Part shown: positions 1 to 9,285 of the stretch, one piece after another
Position numbering within the stretch: position 1 is the first letter of the stretch
Layout of the letters: every line of letters begins with the position of its first letter
Source of the DNA: PALSA-555 sp963821325
GTDB taxonomy: Bacteria; Actinomycetota; Acidimicrobiia; IMCC26256; PALSA-555
Direction of reading: 5' to 3'
Length of the DNA: 64,000 bases
Assembly (NCBI GenBank): GCA_963821325.1
Contig: CAWGDC010000003.1
Location: 310,001-374,000 of the forward strand
The notes under the pieces: model-generated
Databases searched by the model: none
Seen by the model: only the letters and a program-made list of their open reading frames with translations
What the model was told of the DNA's origin: nothing
Position numbers and translations under genes: made by a program

Positions 1-1297
1 GAACTCCAGTTCATCCTTGCCGATTCGGCGACGAGGGTAATCTTCGTCGACGGATTCTTCGGTGAGCGTCTCGCGCAGGCCATCGACGAAGTACGTGGCG
101 ACCTGCAGCTGAAGAAGGTCGTCCTCATCGGCGATGGTGATGTACCGCACGACGTGCGATTCGAGGATCTGGTTGCCGCGGCGCATCCCGTAGTGCCGCT
201 CGAACCTGACGAAGACGACCCAGCCTTGCTCATGTACACCGGTGGCACGACGGGCCTGCCGAAGGGCGTACTGCTCAGCCAACGCGCAGAACTGTTGAAC
301 CTGTATCACATTGTCATGGCACTGGGGGGTCTCGACGAACAGCGTGTCTATCTTCATCAGACGCCGATGTTCCACGCAGCGTCGATGGGCGGCGTGCTCG
401 GTATCCCTAGCGTCGGCGGCACGTCCGTGTTTGTCCCTCTCTTCGAGCCTGAGGCGGTCCTCGCCCTTATCGAACAGTACGAAATCAACTGGACGTTGAT
501 GGTTCCGACGATGATCGAGATGATGCTCGATCATCCACTGTTCCGGCCCCAGCGTCTCGCGCCGCTACGCGATCTCAGTGTACGGCGCGTCGCCGATGCC
601 TGCCGCCCTGTTGCAACGCGTCCAGTCGATATTGCCGGAGCTGAATCTCTGGCAAGGTTACGGCACGACGGAGTGCTCGTCGGTGCTGACCTTCCTAACT
701 GATGCCGATCACCGTCGAGGTGGCCAGCGTCTCGGTTCGGCAGGAAAGCCAGTCTTTGGGGTGGAATTGTCCATTCAAGCTGAGGACGGCGCGATTCTCC
801 CGGAGAACGAGAACGGTGAGGTGTGCGCGCGCGGTGGCAATGTCATGATCGAGTACTGGAACCGGCCGGAAGAAACCACCGCCGCCTTTAGAGAGGGGTG
901 GTACCACACTGGCGACGAAGGGCACCTCGACGAAGAGGGCTATCTCCACTTGGTGGATCGGGTCAAGGACATGATTGTGACCGGCGGCGAGAACGTCTAT
1001 TCGATCGAGGTCGAGAACGCGATCTCGACCCATCCGGCGGTTGCCCAAGTGGCTGTTATCGGTATCCCACACGAGGTCTGGGGTGAGCAAGTGCACGCAA
1101 TAGTCGTGTTGCATCCCGGCGTTGTAGCCACCGCTGCGGACATCCAAGATCACGCACGTCAGTCGGTCGGCGGCTACAAGGTGCCGAGGTCCGTGGAGTT
1201 CCGCACCGAACCACTTCCGCTTTCAGGTGCGATGAAGCCGCTGAAACGCGAACTTCGGCGGCCGTATTGGGAAGCCTCGAACGACTACCCCCGGTGA
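1..1297 (+). pseudogene. Acyl-CoA synthetase (AMP-binding ligase), 5' end outside window, frame-disrupted
   Basis: It would activate a carboxylic acid as acyl-AMP and load it onto CoA; the substrate cannot be named. Frame 1 is open from the first base, so the N-terminus lies upstream. It carries the AMP-binding loop YTGGTTGLPKG near base 235. At about 577-580 the reading frame changes, and the protein continues in frame 2 with VYGASPMP, WQGYGTTE, YHTGDEG, DRVKDMIVTGGENV and the C-terminal lysine segment MKPLKREL. Removing one base near 577 joins the halves into a normal ANL-superfamily C-terminal half. The family call is firm. Whether the break is biological is doubtful, given the many similar breaks in the window. 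Confidence 0.88.
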
Positions 1298-1460
1298 TCC
1301 CCTCATGTGGGCTCACCACCGCTGTGCCCTGAGACGTTTCATCGGTCGGCGGTCGATCTCGCTATTGAAGGACCTACAGCTCCAGGGACTGGGGAGTACG
1401 TCGGGCGCGTGCTTCTGGATCGCGCATCGACTCCCGCGATCAGCCGACATCTCTGACCGC

Positions 1461-1487
1461 GACTCGCGGTTCCCACGATCGCGAGTC
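1461..1487. repeat. Hairpin repeat GACTCGCG-N11-CGCGAGTC, copy 1
   Basis: A perfect 8-bp inverted repeat around an 11-base loop (GTTCCCACGAT). The same hairpin with one stem mismatch recurs at 5239-5265, loop included. It lies in the gene-poor stretch 1298-1668, where I see no other feature. Confidence 0.6.
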
Positions 1488-1668
1488 GAGCAGCCTCCAG
1501 GAAGGAACAGCCTTTCGCCGCGGCGGCCGACCTGGGAACTAGGCCTAGCCGGGCCCCGGCATCCCGCCATATGCCTCATACTCGATCGCCATCGCAAGAG
1601 AATCTTGCCGCCTTCAAAGGCGACCACTGCTGCCACGACCGCCGTCCCTTTCGCACTCCATCCTGCGG

Positions 1669-2250
1669 CTATCGCAATCCTGAGGGGCTTGCCGCAGAGA
1701 GAGACGCACCTTCTGGGCTATGCCCAGTCCGGTGCCACAGATCTCTCACTCTCCCCTTGAGCGACGTGCGCTGTCGCATGAGTTCACGCCACTCGTTGTC
1801 GTTGTGTAAGCGCTCATCGAGTAGGAAGAGGAACCAAGCAAGGTTCCACCCCTTGCAAAGTCTTTCAAGCTCCGCCGGAGTCTCGCTTGCCGCTGCTGAC
1901 CACAGGTCAGGTTTGCCGGACCTATGTCTCGGCGGCGATGTCCCGTTGGGCCATAAATCGCAGGGCGTATCTGGTTCGAGGTAGCGCAGGTTGCGACGGA
2001 GCCACTGCAGACCTTGTGCATCTGGCTCTTGACACGCCAAGTGATACTTCCCATCACCGAAGACGTGCGCTTCAAACGCAGGCGGTCGGCGTTGAAGGTC
2101 CGTCCCGAGTTGCGAACCGACCCGTCCAAGAATCCTCTCGGCCTGCTTCTCCGTGCGGCTGCTGAATTCAACCTTCGACCGACCGCCCTGGGCGACAGCG
2201 CCTCGCGGTCTCGGGACTATTTCGAGGTCATGGCCCAGACGCCATCCCAC
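1669..2250 (-). CDS. Hypothetical protein, doubtful
   Basis: An open frame of up to 193 codons downstream of the cyclase gene on the same strand, overlapping its 3' end. I recognise no family. The middle is rich in Trp, Arg and Leu and the ends look like non-coding translation, so at most part of it may be real or a decayed remnant. No convincing ribosome-binding site was found. Kept only because it is the best candidate in 1298-2216. Confidence 0.22.
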   Translation of the reverse strand: MGWRLGHDLEIVPRPRGAVAQGGRSKVEFSSRTEKQAERILGRVGSQLGTDLQRRPPAFEAHVFGDGKYHLACQEPDAQGLQWLRRNLRYLEPDTPCDLWPNGTSPPRHRSGKPDLWSAAASETPAELERLCKGWNLAWFLFLLDERLHNDNEWRELMRQRTSLKGRVRDLWHRTGHSPEGASLSAASPSGLR

Positions 2251-4508
2251 GCATCGGGGGGACTCGCGAGCAGCTGCTCGCAGCGCTCGGTGTAGGTCCG
2301 GGACAGCTCGTCATCGGGATTGGCCTTGAGGGCTTCGTCGAACGCGGTCACCGCCTGGTCCCAGTCGCCGCGCCGGTACTTCTCAATGCCGTCCCGGAAG
2401 CAGTTCACCGCGTCCATCAGGTTCGGGAAGGTCTCATTCGAGTGGTAGTCGAGAACCTCGTAGACACCGACGGGTTCCGTCTTCCCCTTCACGATCACAT
2501 GATCGACCTCCCGGGTCCGGTAGACGCCCTTCAGTCGACCGTAGGTGTGCTCGCTGATCAGGATCCGGGCGCTGTACTGCTTGCATGCGCTCTCGAGGCG
2601 GGAAGCGAGGTTGACGCCGTCGCCGATGATGGTGAAGTCCATGCGTTTTGGGCTGCCGATGTTGCCGGCGACCACGAGGTCGGTATTGAGCCCGATACCC
2701 ATGTCGATCGGGGCTCGACCGTCAGAGACGCGCCTCTGATTCCACTCGAACAGGGATGTGATCATGTCGATCGCGGCGCGTACGCCCCTGTCGGCGTCGT
2801 CGCCGTGTGAGACGGGGAGGCCGAAAGCGGCCATGATCGCGTCACCGATGAACTTGTCGAGCATGCCGCCCTGTTGCTGGATGCACTCGACCATGATGGT
2901 GAAGTAGTCGTTCAGCAGCGCGACCGTGCCCTGCGCTCCAAGCTCTTCGGCGACCGTGGTAAAGCGTCGGACGTCGGAAAACATGATCGTTACCTCGACG
3001 CTTTTACCGCCCAGGAGCTCTTCGTCCTTTCGCACTAGCTGATCGGCGAGCCCGGGATCCATATAGCGGGCCATCGTGGACCTGACCCGCTTCTCGCCGC
3101 TGATGTCCTCGAGCATCACCATCGTTCCGAGGCGCTTCGCGTCGGCGCTGATCAACGGCAGCACCGTGGCGTTGACCGAGACGGTCTCTGTCTCCTCGCC
3201 GACGGTCAGATCGACATCCATTGCCAGTTCGGGGCTCTGAGTCTCTTGCACACGGTTGATCATGCCGATGAGCAGTGGATTGGCGGTCCCCAGGACCGTC
3301 TCGGCCGCTTGGCCGATCACCGCGGCTTCGTTCGACCGCAGAATGCCCGCGCCGGCGGCGTTGCAGGTCGCGATCCGGTCCTCATCCAACGTGAGGACCC
3401 CGTTGGACATGCTCTCCAACATCGCTTCGTTGTAGTTCTTCATGGTCTGGACGTCATCGAAGAGCTTGGCGTTCTGCAGCGCGATCGACACCTGCGCGGT
3501 GAAGGCTTTGAGGCGCTGCTCGTCTTCGTCCGTGAACGGTCCACCGCGCTTGTTGAGGATCTGGGTCACTCCGATTGTCTCTCCGGTCTTGCTGACGACC
3601 GGGACGCACAGGATTGACCGGGTGAAGTACCCAGTCTGCTTGTCGAAATCCGGATTGAACCGAAGATCTGCGTACGCGTGTGGGATGTTGATGGATTCTC
3701 CGGTCGTGAACACGGTCCCGGCGATGCCGGCGTTGTTCGGAAACCGAAACTCGTCAACCGAATCGCCGTCGGCAACGCGAGCAAAGAGCTGCCCGGAGCG
3801 AATGTCATTCAGGAATAGGGTTGACCGGTCGGCCTTGAGCAGGCGGGTGGCCTCGCCCATGATTCGCTGCAGCAGGGCCCCGAGGTCGAGCTCGGAGGTA
3901 ATGTCCGAGACCAGTTCGAGGAACTGCAGCTCCTCCGAGCGCTTGCGTTCCATGCTCTCGACATACTGACTGTTCATGAGCGCGACGGCGGCTTGGGTCG
4001 TCATCTCCTCCAGCAGCGACAGTTCTTCACTCGTGAAATCGCCCTTCCGCTTGTTCAGAACCTGGGCGACGCCGATGATCGAACCCTTCATGGTCCGCAC
4101 GGGGGCGCACGCAACCCGTTCGGTCCGGTAGCCGGTCTGCTCGTCGATGTCGGGATTGAAGTGTGGATGCCGGTACGCGTCATTGACGATGAGGCCGGAC
4201 CCAGTTTGGAAAACATGACCCGCGATTCCGACATCGTTTGGGAAGCGAATCTCACGAGATCGCTGGCCTTGCGCCACCCGCGAGTACAGCTCGCCGGTGG
4301 CCGGATCGTTGAGAAACAACGTGCCACGGTCAGCGTCCGTCTCCCTTGTGGTCAGCTCGACCAGGGTGGCGAGGACCTCATCCAACGTCTCCATGGACGC
4401 GACGGTCCGCGACACGGTGACGAGCGTCTCGGCTAGCCGGAGCCGATTGGCCTGCTCGGTCGGTGAGAGGGCGTTTTGCGGTGGGATCGGCTCATCGTTA
4501 ACGGCCAC
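2217..4508 (-). CDS. Class III adenylate cyclase with GAF-GAF-PAS sensor region
   Basis: Cytosolic signalling enzyme of 763 residues predicted to make cAMP. Two GAF domains (about 40-180 and 210-355) are followed by a PAS-like segment (about 360-460), a class III cyclase domain (about 515-690) and a TPR-like tail. The catalytic domain has both metal aspartates (FSDVRRF and KFIGDAIMAAF), the substrate lysine in LDKFIGD, Thr in DFTIIGD at the position that favours ATP, and the Asn/Arg pair in GDGVNLASRLE. It should therefore be active. The order resembles cyanobacterial CyaB-type enzymes. GTG is the start; it overlaps the stop of the coiled-coil gene by 11 bases, which suggests translational coupling. 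The GAF ligand is unknown. Confidence 0.93.
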   Translation of the reverse strand: MAVNDEPIPPQNALSPTEQANRLRLAETLVTVSRTVASMETLDEVLATLVELTTRETDADRGTLFLNDPATGELYSRVAQGQRSREIRFPNDVGIAGHVFQTGSGLIVNDAYRHPHFNPDIDEQTGYRTERVACAPVRTMKGSIIGVAQVLNKRKGDFTSEELSLLEEMTTQAAVALMNSQYVESMERKRSEELQFLELVSDITSELDLGALLQRIMGEATRLLKADRSTLFLNDIRSGQLFARVADGDSVDEFRFPNNAGIAGTVFTTGESINIPHAYADLRFNPDFDKQTGYFTRSILCVPVVSKTGETIGVTQILNKRGGPFTDEDEQRLKAFTAQVSIALQNAKLFDDVQTMKNYNEAMLESMSNGVLTLDEDRIATCNAAGAGILRSNEAAVIGQAAETVLGTANPLLIGMINRVQETQSPELAMDVDLTVGEETETVSVNATVLPLISADAKRLGTMVMLEDISGEKRVRSTMARYMDPGLADQLVRKDEELLGGKSVEVTIMFSDVRRFTTVAEELGAQGTVALLNDYFTIMVECIQQQGGMLDKFIGDAIMAAFGLPVSHGDDADRGVRAAIDMITSLFEWNQRRVSDGRAPIDMGIGLNTDLVVAGNIGSPKRMDFTIIGDGVNLASRLESACKQYSARILISEHTYGRLKGVYRTREVDHVIVKGKTEPVGVYEVLDYHSNETFPNLMDAVNCFRDGIEKYRRGDWDQAVTAFDEALKANPDDELSRTYTERCEQLLASPPDAWDGVWAMTSK

Positions 4509-4935
4509 GGCACTCCTCCAACTGGGCTCGTAACGCAGTGATCATGCTGGTGAGCTGTTTGCGCTCGTCCCGGAACTCACGGTCCTGGTCGGCGAGCGCC
4601 GCCGTGTGGTCGGCGGCTTGGCGCTCGAGCTCTCCTCGGAGCGCCTCCACAGTGAGCCGAGCCTGACTCAACGCATCCTCGGCGGCTCGGTTCGCAGCGG
4701 CGACGGCGGCGTCGTGCTCAAACCGAAGGCCCTCGAGCTCCGAGCGCAGAGCCTCGACCGACTGCCGGGCCTCCCGGCGATCCTGCTCTCGTTCCACGAT
4801 GCCCTGCCGGCGCGCGAGGGCTTGAGCGTCGGCGGCCGCCTCGAGCTCGGCGCGGAGCGCCACCGCCATCGCCCGGAGCTGGCGGATCTCCCCATCCGGC
4901 CCCGTGCTGTCGGTCTGCCCATTTGGTCTCACCAT
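4498..4935 (-). CDS. Coiled-coil protein, partner of the downstream cyclase
   Basis: 145 residues, almost entirely predicted helix with heptad-like Leu/Ala spacing (LRAELEAA, VEALRSELEGL, VEALRGELERQ). There is no signal peptide or enzyme motif. ATG at 4935 is preferred because sequence upstream of it is proline/glycine-rich and not helical. Its last bases overlap the cyclase start, so the two are likely co-translated; a scaffold or dimerisation role is inference. The frame could extend to 5118. Confidence 0.6.
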   Translation of the reverse strand: MVRPNGQTDSTGPDGEIRQLRAMAVALRAELEAAADAQALARRQGIVEREQDRREARQSVEALRSELEGLRFEHDAAVAAANRAAEDALSQARLTVEALRGELERQAADHTAALADQDREFRDERKQLTSMITALRAQLEECRGR

Positions 4936-5414
4936 GCGCCCCACGCGGTTTGCGAACCCCAAGAATGACGCGCGTTCCGCCCGTTGACCACCGGCGGGCC
5001 ATGGGCCCAGTCCGGAGCAGTCCGAGACCACTGGCTCACCCAAGCGTTCCCCGAGTGCCGCACCGCCTTCGGAGTGGGGACCCGCGCGGTGATCTCGCCC
5101 AGTACCGGGGTCGCCCAACCCAGCGTGCCGTAGGAGCTAACTCCCCGAGATGCTCACGATCCGGGATGGCTCGACCGCATTGCTCACGCACGACTCCGGC
5201 GCCCTCCGGCGCTCTCCCGAGTACACCGAGGCCCGCCCGACTCGCGGTTCCCACGATCGCAAGTCACTATCTCGGCGGGCCGGCTCGCGTCTCAAGCAAG
5301 GCCCCGCATCACGGGTACCTCAACGGAGGCTCGCAATGAGGACCTACCCGTCATTGCTGAACCCACGTAGGGTGACGCCCGGTATCTGGTGGGATTACGA
5401 CGACAGGGGGCCAA
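4936..5414. other. Gene-poor stretch
   Basis: About 480 bases upstream of the coiled-coil gene and before the ABM gene. Apart from the hairpin repeat at 5239-5265, and presumably the promoter of the cyclase operon, I see nothing supportable. Confidence 0.4.
5239..5265. repeat. Hairpin repeat GACTCGCG-N11-CGCAAGTC, copy 2
   Basis: Same hairpin and loop as at 1461-1487, with one stem base changed. The two copies bracket the cyclase block. Confidence 0.6.
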
Positions 5415-5717
5415 ATGCAACATGTGCGGGTCGCTCGGTACAAGCTGACGAAGGGGACGCCTGAGGAGGTTGCTCAGCTGGCCCAGGGCGGAATGCTTGA
5501 GAGCTTCAAGAAGCACGCAGGGTTCATTGGTTACGCCGTAGCCAAGGTCGATGACGGAAGCATCATGTCGATCAGCGTCTGGCAGTCCCATAAAGACGCC
5601 GAGGAAGCTGTCGCTCTTGCTGCGGACTGGGTCGCGGAGAACATCGCCGACCGCATCAAACTTGAGTGGAACGGCGTCGGCGACGCGCTCTTCAACGCCA
5701 ACGCGCTTGGCGGCTGA
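5415..5717 (+). CDS. Antibiotic biosynthesis monooxygenase (ABM)-like small protein
   Basis: 100 residues with the dimeric alpha-beta barrel pattern: a first strand VRVARYKL, a central GFIGYAV, and a strand ending in SISVWQSHKDAEEAV. These proteins act as cofactor-free monooxygenases, haem-degrading enzymes or stress proteins; nothing here picks one. ATG is preceded by the purine-rich CAGGGGGCC. It stands alone, with a hairpin repeat 77 bases downstream. Confidence 0.7.
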   Translation: MQHVRVARYKLTKGTPEEVAQLAQGGMLESFKKHAGFIGYAVAKVDDGSIMSISVWQSHKDAEEAVALAADWVAENIADRIKLEWNGVGDALFNANALGG

Positions 5718-5793
5718 GCGGGTCCCGGGACAACTCCGCCCGACGCCAGGTAACCGAGCACTGACTCGCGAGGTCGAAGAATGCCGGCGCGCT

Positions 5794-5826
5794 CGCCGGC
5801 TTCTGTCCGGGGGGTTTCGACGACCA
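5794..5826 (+). repeat. Dispersed repeat R2, short copy
   Basis: Matches the first 33 bases of the R2 repeats at 19902 and 41155, with the core CCGG-TTCTGT-CCGG, the run of G, and GACCA. The core can fold into a small hairpin. It lies in the 266-base gap between the ABM gene and the synthase gene. Confidence 0.55.
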
Positions 5827-5983
5827 AGTGCCGGTGGATACAATTCTTTGTCGGATTCTCGCCGGTCCTGGGCTGCTTCGGCCTGGGGACGCCAGATTCT
5901 TCCGGCCAGTTCATCCACAAGCCGGTATTCGTGAACAAGGCCGCCGGGCCGATCTGTCTGTCCGTCGGCGGAGAAGCACTTGC

Positions 5984-7129
5984 TTACAGCACGAGTGCGG
6001 CATAGCCGTTCATGGCACCGTTTCCCGCGCCGATCCACATGAACACGACAAGATCGCCTTCGTGTACACGACCAGCGCGCCGGTCCTCGTCGAGCAGTAG
6101 CAACGTGCTGGCCGCCGAAGTGTTGCCGTAGTGATCGACGTTCAGCGGGACTCGCTCGGGAGGCAACCCGAGCAGCGCACTTGCTTCGTGCACGACGATG
6201 CCATTGGCCTGGTGCATGTACCAGCACGTGACGCGGTCGATGTCGAAGTCGGTCCCCACGAACGGCTTGATGCGCGTCGGCCAGTCCTCTGCAAGCAACT
6301 GCATGTTGCGCTGCATCAGAGGCGCGAACACGTCCCGCACCCGCTTGCCGTCCATCAGGAACAGGTGTTCTCCGATGTTCGACGCCGTGGTGTGCTCGAG
6401 GCACCCCCCTGCCGGATACGTCACGAGTTCGATATCCGGGCTCGTCTCGGACCGTACCGAGCACAGTCCGCGGAGGGGATGATCACCTTGTGGTGCGCTT
6501 CGGAAGACGGCAGCACCGGCGCCGTCTGCGAAGAGAAGAGGCACGAGCCAGCCGTTCCCGCTTGGATGCGCCTTGTAGTACGGATTGGCCTTCGCGCTGA
6601 AGTATCCCGAGGAACAGTTGCTGGCGACTACGAGCGCCGTCGCCGGCGACTGGGCAACCAGGTAGGACGCGGCGGTGCGGAACCCGGCGGACAGTCCAGC
6701 GCAGCCGAGGTTGTGATGGACAAGGTCGGTGTCGCGCCGCAGCCCGAGCTTGGTCGTCAAGAAACGTAGGTGGTCCTGGCAAGCAATCGTGTCCGGGGTG
6801 GTGCTCACATGCACGAACACGTCGACGTCGACGGCTTCTACTCCTGCGTCCACGAGCGCCGCCCCCGCCGCGCGGACGGCCAGATCGCCGTCGTACAGGC
6901 CCCCCTCGGACCGGCTCCGCTTCCGCCGCTCCTCGAAGTCATAGTCGAGTCGGCGCTCCTGAATGCCGACATGACGTTCCATCCACTCCGGTTCGAGCAG
7001 ACGACCGTCGGGGCGAGCTGGACGGACGCGATCCAGGATTTGCTGATTCGACACCCGAGTGTCCGGCACGAACGATCCCACGCCCGACAGCGAAACCGCG
7101 ACTTCCGGAGTGATCACCGACCCGCTCAT
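5984..7129 (-). CDS. 3-oxoacyl-ACP synthase III (KAS III) family protein
   Basis: A condensing enzyme of the thiolase fold, 381 residues, expected to join an acyl-CoA or acyl primer to a second acyl group. The catalytic triad is present: Cys143 in NLGCAGLSAG, His306 in YMHQANG and Asn336 in HYGNTSAAS, with the family's 30-residue His-Asn spacing. ATG at 7129 follows a good AGGAGG site. No acyl carrier protein, reductase or other fatty-acid gene is adjacent, so a secondary-metabolite or FabH-like priming role is more likely than bulk lipid synthesis. It is divergent from the methyltransferase gene. Confidence 0.9.
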   Translation of the reverse strand: MSGSVITPEVAVSLSGVGSFVPDTRVSNQQILDRVRPARPDGRLLEPEWMERHVGIQERRLDYDFEERRKRSRSEGGLYDGDLAVRAAGAALVDAGVEAVDVDVFVHVSTTPDTIACQDHLRFLTTKLGLRRDTDLVHHNLGCAGLSAGFRTAASYLVAQSPATALVVASNCSSGYFSAKANPYYKAHPSGNGWLVPLLFADGAGAAVFRSAPQGDHPLRGLCSVRSETSPDIELVTYPAGGCLEHTTASNIGEHLFLMDGKRVRDVFAPLMQRNMQLLAEDWPTRIKPFVGTDFDIDRVTCWYMHQANGIVVHEASALLGLPPERVPLNVDHYGNTSAASTLLLLDEDRRAGRVHEGDLVVFMWIGAGNGAMNGYAALVL

Positions 7130-7341
7130 CACAACCTCCTGACAATTCTCGGCACCGCACCAATCAGGGGCCCAACGCAACCCCTTCAAATTCAAGTACT
7201 CGACGTCCCCGCTCGACAGGGGCGAAAGGCCCCTTTGTCGTAGCCCGCCCGTGGAGCTACCTGTACTACTTCCCTGAGGATCAAACCAGATCGACGATTG
7301 ACCTCGACCAAGTCGGTAAGAGCCGTGGGGGGGATATCGCC

Positions 7342-8049
7342 GTGACAACCGGCGCGAGCGACGACAACGTCCGAATTCGAGATCAGATCGAGTTCTACCG
7401 CGCGCAGGCGCGGCAAGGCCCACCGATCGGTGCCCACGAGGCCCTGCCCGATGAGCTCATCGCGTTTCTGCGGGCACCGATCGGTGCCCACGGTGCCACG
7501 CCCGATGAGCTCATCCGCACGTATTGCCCGCCGAGTTCACATTGCCTCGAACTCGCCTCAGGCGCCGGCCGGTGGACAGGGCCGCTCCTCACTGTGTGCG
7601 AGCGAATCACAGCAGTCGACACATCCCCAGAGATGCACGCGATCAACCGAGAGCTACATGGCGACACACGAGTCGAGTACGTGGAGGCCAACATATTCGA
7701 CTACCAGCCCAACACCCTGTTCGAATTGGTGTTCGCGGGGTTCTGGCTCTCCCACGTCCCGCAGAGCCGCTTCAGGCCCTTTTGGTCGATGCTTGAGAAC
7801 GCCGTCGCGCCAGGAGGTCGAGTCGTCATGGTCGACGACGGCGTGCGAGACACGCATGGGGTCGCAAGGTTTGCTGAGGATGCTTCGGGCACAGACGCCA
7901 ACCGCCGACTGCGTGACGGCCGGGAGGTCACGATCGTCAAGAACGCCTACGCCCCGTCGGAACTGGAAGCACTCCTGGCAGACCTCGGATGGAACGCCGA
8001 AATGTCGTTGCTCACACCGGTCGTCTATGTCGTAGTGGCACACCGCTGA
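7342..8049 (+). CDS. Class I SAM-dependent methyltransferase with internal duplication
   Basis: 235 residues. The SAM-binding loop CLELASGAGRW, the acidic end of strand 2 in ITAVDTSPEM, and the FAGFWLSHVP segment define a class I methyltransferase; the acceptor is unknown. The N-terminal part contains an 18-residue unit twice in tandem (PIGAHEALPDELI and PIGAHGATPDELI), a recent in-frame 54-base duplication. GTG start after a G-rich stretch. It diverges from the KAS III gene by 212 bases, so the two may share a control region. Confidence 0.86.
   Translation: MTTGASDDNVRIRDQIEFYRAQARQGPPIGAHEALPDELIAFLRAPIGAHGATPDELIRTYCPPSSHCLELASGAGRWTGPLLTVCERITAVDTSPEMHAINRELHGDTRVEYVEANIFDYQPNTLFELVFAGFWLSHVPQSRFRPFWSMLENAVAPGGRVVMVDDGVRDTHGVARFAEDASGTDANRRLRDGREVTIVKNAYAPSELEALLADLGWNAEMSLLTPVVYVVVAHR
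7421..7515 (+). repeat. 54-base in-frame tandem duplication inside the methyltransferase gene
   Basis: The unit beginning CACCGATCGGTGCCCACG at 7421 restarts at 7475. The first 40 or so bases of the two copies are nearly identical and then diverge. Confidence 0.85.
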
Positions 8050-8059
8050 CGTGAGCCAC

Positions 8060-8465
8060 CTGGGCACCGACAGTCCCAGACGCAGACGCGCGGGCTCGCC
8101 ATCTCGGTGGTGAGCACGGTCGAGCCGTCGCGGAGGCACTCGAGCGTGCCGCGAGTATCGCCCGAGCTTGCCGCGCACCGTCGCGACCTGAGTCAGCATG
8201 AGGGCACGCATGACGTCGCTCGCGCCGGCGTCGGTGAGCGCCAGGCTCTCTTCGAGCGCGGCGAGCGCGCCCGCGGGTTCGGTTGGGACGAGCGCGGTGC
8301 CCAAGGCCGCGAGCGAGATTGCCAACTGGCTTGGATACCCGACCTGGCGCGTGAGCCGGATGGACTTCTCGGCCTCGGCACGGGCGTCGTCCAGGTCACC
8401 GGCGTTCGCCCGTTGGATGGCTGACACGGCGAGGAGGTTCGCGCGCTGGAAGTCGGTCGCGCCGC
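8060..8465 (-). pseudogene. TPR-region fragment of an AfsR/LuxR-like regulator
   Basis: The minus strand encodes tetratricopeptide-like helices (SAIQRANAGDLDDARAEAEK, PAGALAALEESLAL, VMRALMLTQVATVRGKLG) with no start, no effector domain and a frame change near 8154. It resembles the TPR tails of the two AfsR-like proteins at 45-51 kb, so it is probably the remnant of a third. It abuts the dioxygenase fragment with no intergenic space, which marks a recombination breakpoint near 8466. Confidence 0.6.
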
Positions 8466-8471
8466 GCGCCG

Positions 8472-8894
8472 ATGGGCATCTCAGCCATCTGGGCGATCGA
8501 CGAATTCACCGAGAACAACGGGGCCACCGAACTGATCCCGGGCAGCCACACGTGGGGCGAAGCCAGACCTGACGCCGACGACGGTCGCGTACAGCAGATC
8601 ACCATGCCAGCCGGGTCGGCCGTCGTGTTCATGGGAACACTGCTGCACCGCGGCGGGGCGAACCGCAGCAACCGGACCCGCCTTGGCATCACCCCCCAAT
8701 ACTGCGAGCCCTGGATCCGCCAAATCGAGAACATGGCCCTCGCCGTGCCGTCACCGCTGGCGTCTGCCTTCTCGCCGCGCGTGCAGGCGCTGCTCGGCTA
8801 CAGCATCGATCCCCCGTTCATCGGCTACATGGAGAAATGTCGGCAAGCGTTGGTCAAGGCGTCCGGTGCTTCGCCACAGGAACGACCTCGATGA
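8472..8894 (+). pseudogene. Phytanoyl-CoA dioxygenase (PhyH) family, C-terminal fragment
   Basis: About 130 residues matching the C-terminal half of PhyH-type Fe(II)/2-oxoglutarate oxygenases: the distal metal His in LLHRGGANRS, the typical NGATELIPGSHTWG loop and the closing LGYSIDPPF segment. The N-terminal half with the HxD pair is missing, so it cannot be active. The last dozen codons are read from the adjacent VapC module, showing truncation at both ends. Confidence 0.72.
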
Positions 8895-9285
8895 GATCAT
8901 CCAAGAGCTGAAAGTCCCTCGGGTTCAACGTGTACAGAGCCATTTCGTTGGCGAGTGCGACACTCGCGATGAGGAGTTCGACCGCCCGTTGGCCTCGTGC
9001 CTTGCGACCCGCACCAGCAACCGCTGCGTACACCCGCCCATACGCTCGTGCTGCCTCGGCGTCGAATGGCAGCGGATCGAAGGTTGCCTCGGCCCGCTGG
9101 AGCAGCTCTTGACGTCGTCCCCGCTCGTCAGCACTCGACGCAGCATGGGGCCCCGCTGCGAGCTCGGCCATGGTGATCGCCGACACGGCCAGTTCTTGCG
9201 GCAGCGCGGCAGCCTCGAGATGCCCTAACTCGATGACCGCGGACGTGTCGAGCAGGCCGCGAGCTTTTCCGGTCGATTCAGCCAC
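8854..9285 (-). CDS. vapC: VapC-type PIN-domain ribonuclease toxin, copy 1
   Basis: 143 residues; type II toxin predicted to cleave RNA. Visible PIN features are LLDTSAVIEL with the first Asp, ITMAELAAG with the Glu, and the end strand LYTLNPRDF. In this copy the third acidic position is Glu (VELLIASVALAN), whereas copy 2 has Asp there. GTG start overlaps the antitoxin stop by 8 bases. Part of a module repeated at 32.8-34.2 kb at a constant offset of 23,980 bases, with about six residue differences in VapC. Confidence 0.88.
   Translation of the reverse strand: MAESTGKARGLLDTSAVIELGHLEAAALPQELAVSAITMAELAAGPHAASSADERGRRQELLQRAEATFDPLPFDAEAARAYGRVYAAVAGAGRKARGQRAVELLIASVALANEMALYTLNPRDFQLLDDLIEVVPVAKHRTP

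Noticed and set aside
5292..6464. 390-codon frame overlapping the KAS III gene
   Set aside because: Same strand, other frame of a clear enzyme; Arg/Ser-rich shadow translation without motifs.
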